From assembly GCA_035547775.1 (NCBI GenBank), contig DASZUC010000015.1:1-6980 (forward strand): a stretch of DNA of 6,980 bases. Reading direction: 5' to 3'. The position numbers and the translations under genes are program-made. Positions 3,989 to 6,980 of this stretch are shown piece by piece. The stretch is from DASZUC01 sp035547775 (GTDB lineage Bacteria; Patescibacteriota; Saccharimonadia; Saccharimonadales; UBA4665). The stretch's first letter is position 1. Every line of letters begins with the position of its first letter. Below the pieces are notes generated by a model, which had not been told where the DNA came from, did no database searches, and saw nothing but the letters and a program-made list of their open reading frames with translations.

Positions 3989-6010
3989 CTATTCTGAGGC
4001 TGCCAGGATTTTGAGGAATTCGGCTTCGTCAATTTGCCTGGTACCAAGTTTGGCGGCTTTTGCCAGCTTGCTGGCGCCGACATTGGCACCCACTACGAGG
4101 TAATCGGTATCCTTGCCGACTGAACTTTGGAAAGTACCGCCAAGAGCCCGGATTCGCTCACCCGCTTGTTCGCGCCCCATCGATTCCAGTGTCCCGGTAA
4201 CTACAAAACTTTGACCGCTCAATGCACCCCCCACGTGCTCGACAGATTCAGGCCGTACACCGAGCTCCACAAATTTTTTAAGTAATCGTTGGTTGCGTGG
4301 CTCACTGAACCACTCCACCACCGCTTCCGCCACCACCTCGCCAATACCTTCAACTTCTGATAATGACTCAATGGTTGCCCGGCTCAGAGCCTCGAGACTT
4401 TTGTAGCTATTCGCCAGATCAACTGCCGTTTGAGTACCAATATGTCGAATGCCTAAACCGTACACAAAACGCGCCAATGGAGGGTTTTTCTTAGCCTGAA
4501 TGGCGGCGACTAGCTTATTGGCCGACACTTCAGCAAAGCGTTCGAGCTCAATCACCTGGTCTGCCTGCAAGGTGTAAATATCCGCCTGGTCTTTGACAAG
4601 CCCGGCTTCGATCAAGGCAATCACATTCTTTTCGCCTAAGCCTTCAATATCCAAGGCGCCTTTACTGGCAAAATGTTCGATGCGCTTCCAACTACGACTG
4701 GGACAAGCCTCGTTGGGACAACGCCAGACCGCATCTTCAGCCTTGAGCTTGACCAATTTGGTTTGGCATTCCGGACAGTGCGTGGGCATTTTGAATGGTT
4801 TTTCTGAGCCATCACGCAGTTTCATCAGCGGTTCGACAACTTCCGGAATAATATCACCGGCTTTGTGGACGATGACCGTGTCGCCAACGCGAATATCTTT
4901 GCGAGCAACTTCTGATTCATTGTGTAGCGTTGCCATTTGCACCGTACTACCAGCCACGACAACGGCGTCCAACATAGCAACTGGTGTGGCTGCCCCAGTC
5001 CGGCCGATCGATATAAAAATATCTTTAACTTTAGTCGTGGCCTGCTCGGCAGCATACTTAATGGCAATCGCGCCCCGCGGCGCTTTACCGGCTACACCCA
5101 GGCGCGCAAATAAGGCACGGTCGTTAATTTTGACCACTAAACCATCGGTGTTAAATGGCAATTTTTTACGCTCTTCATCCCATTTATGCGCAAACTCCAA
5201 AACTGCTTCAATTGAATGCAACACCGCTGCATCTTTATTGGCTAAAAACCCAAGATCGCGCAACGTTTGGTAGGCAAACTGATTGGTGGGCACTTCGTCC
5301 GAATTATCGCGCAACAAATCATAAGCTCGAAAATGCAATTTACGTTGAGCCACGAGCTGCGGATCAAGCTGACGCATGGTGCCAGCGGCGGTATTACGCG
5401 GGTTGGCAAAGAGTGGTTTACCAGCCGCAGCTTGAGCAGCATTTAAAGCTTCAAAATCAGCTTTGTACATCACAATTTCGCCGCGTACTTCAGTGCGACC
5501 TTGACCAAAATTCGTCTTAGTTTGGCGTAGGCTCAGTGGCACCGATTCTAGAGTTCGGACATTTGTGGTGATATCCTCGCCGACAAAGCCATCCCCCCGT
5601 GTCACAGCGGTCCTCAAACGTCCATCTTCATAAATCAAAGCACAGGCAAAACCGTCCATTTTGATATCGGCAAAGTATTCTAACTTAGTGCCGTTTGGCG
5701 ACAACTTGATAACTCGTTCTTGCCAAGCTCGGATTTCAGCTTCATCAAAAACATCATTCAAACTCAGCATGCGCTGACTGTGTGTCACTTGAGTGAACCC
5801 GCCCAATGGGGCACCAGCCACCCGCTGCGTGGGTGAATCGGGCGTAATTAACTCTGGGTATTGTGCTTCCAACTGCGCGAGCTCATGTTTCAAGCTGTCG
5901 GCAGCTGCCTCGCTCATGGTGGATTCATCAAGCACGTGGTAATGGTAGCGATAGTCATTAATGACCTCGCGCAATTTGGCAATTCGACTGGTCGCCTCAG
6001 CTTGGTTCAT
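3989..6010 (-). CDS. ligA: NAD-dependent DNA ligase LigA
   Basis: The enzyme seals nicks in duplex DNA using NAD+, joining Okazaki fragments and finishing repair. At 673 residues it has full family length and all domains. Domain Ia (1-60) carries YHYHVLDES. The adenylation domain has the catalytic lysine K117 in KMDG, then RGDGFVGEDIT, RTEVRGEI (motif III), NTDGLVVKIN (motif IV) and AIKYA (motif V). An OB fold at about 325-400 is followed by a four-cysteine zinc finger (C412, C415, C431, C436), helix-hairpin-helix repeats (about 445-585) and a C-terminal BRCT domain (595-673). Two points differ from E. coli LigA: the SDAEYD-like motif of domain Ia reads SEAAAD, losing the tyrosine that stacks on NMN, and the residue two before the catalytic lysine is Asp rather than Glu. 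The ATG lies 3 nt after the stop of the upstream gene with no clear Shine-Dalgarno, suggesting translational coupling. Confidence 0.97.
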   Translation of the reverse strand: MNQAEATSRIAKLREVINDYRYHYHVLDESTMSEAAADSLKHELAQLEAQYPELITPDSPTQRVAGAPLGGFTQVTHSQRMLSLNDVFDEAEIRAWQERVIKLSPNGTKLEYFADIKMDGFACALIYEDGRLRTAVTRGDGFVGEDITTNVRTLESVPLSLRQTKTNFGQGRTEVRGEIVMYKADFEALNAAQAAAGKPLFANPRNTAAGTMRQLDPQLVAQRKLHFRAYDLLRDNSDEVPTNQFAYQTLRDLGFLANKDAAVLHSIEAVLEFAHKWDEERKKLPFNTDGLVVKINDRALFARLGVAGKAPRGAIAIKYAAEQATTKVKDIFISIGRTGAATPVAMLDAVVVAGSTVQMATLHNESEVARKDIRVGDTVIVHKAGDIIPEVVEPLMKLRDGSEKPFKMPTHCPECQTKLVKLKAEDAVWRCPNEACPSRSWKRIEHFASKGALDIEGLGEKNVIALIEAGLVKDQADIYTLQADQVIELERFAEVSANKLVAAIQAKKNPPLARFVYGLGIRHIGTQTAVDLANSYKSLEALSRATIESLSEVEGIGEVVAEAVVEWFSEPRNQRLLKKFVELGVRPESVEHVGGALSGQSFVVTGTLESMGREQAGERIRALGGTFQSSVGKDTDYLVVGANVGASKLAKAAKLGTRQIDEAEFLKILAASE

Positions 6011-6013
6011 AGC

Positions 6014-6980
6014 TTATTCGACGAGTAACTCTCGATATAAGTTGTAGAGATAGCTATGAATAATAGCTACAGCTAGCATAGTCAGCAGGAAGAACACCCA
6101 CTGCGCCAATGGTGTCAGCCACACAATAATTGGCGCCATAATAACGGCCGCTACTGCAAACAACGCCAACGGCAACCACAGCAGTTTACGAAGCACCATT
6201 AGCCGACGATAACGGACGAGCGGCCGGGCTGAGCGCAGAGCTTTCATGGGCGTCATATCGGGCAGGGTAACAATGTAGAGCGCAAACACCGACGAAGTAA
6301 CCAAATACAGACTCCAGATCGCAAAACCGATCCATAAGACCGCCCAGAATACCTTTTCTACAGCATAAACCGCAATGCCACCACTGACCACTACACCGTA
6401 CAGCAGTGTGCCAACCAATAGGGGCAGAAGTTGCAGGCCAATCGTCAACAGCACCAGTATGAACGGAATCATGGGATACATACCACGATAGTAAGCGTCC
6501 CGAATCTGGACTTTCACACCACCAATCACTTGCCGGAGGCCCCAAATAACAGCTAGGCTGACCATCAAGATGAGGAAGAACTCATAGGGACCGGAATCGG
6601 TACTGGTACCACTCCCCGCAGAACTCACCAGCAAGCCAAAGGCCCCTAAGCCCGAGGCCAAGTTGCCCGTATGCCCCTTTAAAGCCTGGTTGATAGTGGT
6701 TTTCAGGCTGCTGATCTGACTGCCACCCGTCAACCCCTGGACTAATAGCAAACTCAGTAAGCCATAGATAAGGGTAATGCCGAAAAAGAGTTTTTTATTC
6801 TGCCACAGCAGGTTTAGGCTGGCCTTAGTAAGCTTCCAAACACCGGGCAAACGAACTGGCGGTTTGGTGAATTTATCTCGGCGGAAGTGAAATCTCTTGT
6901 GACTTGACTTTAAACGACGTGGCCCGGATTGTGCTAGTGGCTCATCAATAACAGCCGGCTTTGTGGTCGTCTTTTTCGTC
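6014..6980 (-). CDS. Polytopic membrane protein, N-terminus outside window
   Basis: The frame is open to the right edge (first whole codon at 6979) and gives 321 visible residues. A TTG at 6850 could be mistaken for a start, but the 43 codons before it continue without a stop and look genuine: a basic, hydrophilic cytoplasmic stretch rich in Lys and Arg (HKRFHFRRDKFTKPP), followed by LPGVWKLTKAS. About six or seven transmembrane helices follow, at roughly 64-83, 133-152, two within 170-206, 211-239, 267-288 and 290-315. A conserved-looking cytoplasmic segment TPMKALRSARPLVRYRR lies before the last helices. It recalls the Ala-Leu-x-x-Ser pattern of YciC-like and glycerophosphodiesterase-type membrane domains, but I cannot assign a family. 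The gene ends 3 nt before ligA and is probably co-transcribed with it. No catalytic motif is visible, so the function is unknown. Confidence 0.8.
   Translation of the reverse strand, partial: TKKTTTKPAVIDEPLAQSGPRRLKSSHKRFHFRRDKFTKPPVRLPGVWKLTKASLNLLWQNKKLFFGITLIYGLLSLLLVQGLTGGSQISSLKTTINQALKGHTGNLASGLGAFGLLVSSAGSGTSTDSGPYEFFLILMVSLAVIWGLRQVIGGVKVQIRDAYYRGMYPMIPFILVLLTIGLQLLPLLVGTLLYGVVVSGGIAVYAVEKVFWAVLWIGFAIWSLYLVTSSVFALYIVTLPDMTPMKALRSARPLVRYRRLMVLRKLLWLPLALFAVAAVIMAPIIVWLTPLAQWVFFLLTMLAVAIIHSYLYNLYRELLVE

Noticed and set aside
4593..5520. Long + strand frames (226 and 121 codons) opposite ligA
   Set aside because: They lie wholly inside the conserved ligA coding sequence, have no ribosome site, and show no domain-like sequence.
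6186..6545. - strand frame of 119 codons inside the upstream membrane protein
   Set aside because: It is an alternative frame within a clear polytopic membrane protein and has a Trp/Cys-rich composition typical of out-of-frame reading.

Overview
The window looks like chromosomal DNA of a bacterium, most likely of the Patescibacteria/CPR group and perhaps Candidatus Saccharibacteria. The taxon call is an inference. It rests on the style of the NAD-dependent ligase N-terminus, the large membrane proteins with basic or proline-rich cytoplasmic tails, tRNA genes with encoded CCA ends, and a large serine recombinase at a tRNA locus. No long reading frame contains an internal TGA, so the standard bacterial code fits.

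Left part (1-997). The 3' end of a large serine recombinase gene enters from the left on the + strand. It is clearly more A/T-rich than the rest and uses many AGA and TTA codons, as expected of a mobile element. Its last codons run antisense into a tRNA-Gly(GCC) gene and that gene's terminator. Next to it on the - strand are an intact tRNA-Phe(GAA), an 89-bp spacer rich in inverted repeats, and an exact second copy of only the first 36 nt of tRNA-Phe, ending at the last anticodon base. A good promoter lies before the half copy and another before tRNA-Gly. This resembles an integration footprint. The tRNA-Gly also replaces the near-invariant G19:C56 tertiary pair with U19:A56.

Middle part (998-2026). 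A slipin/stomatin-like SPFH protein is encoded on the - strand. It is transcribed divergently from tRNA-Ala(GGC) on the + strand, with two back-to-back promoters between them. The tRNA-Ala unit ends in a strong hairpin terminator that can work in both directions.

Right part (2027-6980). Three - strand genes follow one another in the direction of transcription. The first is a polytopic membrane protein whose start lies beyond the right edge. The second is ligA, which starts 3 nt after the stop of the first and lacks a visible Shine-Dalgarno sequence, so it is probably translationally coupled. The third is a single-pass membrane protein with a proline-rich cytoplasmic tail, an unrecognised extracytoplasmic domain and a pilin-like C-terminus. 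It has its own extended -10 promoter overlapping a perfect 14-bp palindrome. LigA seals DNA nicks in replication and repair; the roles of its two membrane-protein neighbours are unknown.

No CRISPR array, toxin-antitoxin pair or obvious defence system is visible. The most unusual material is the tRNA/recombinase junction.
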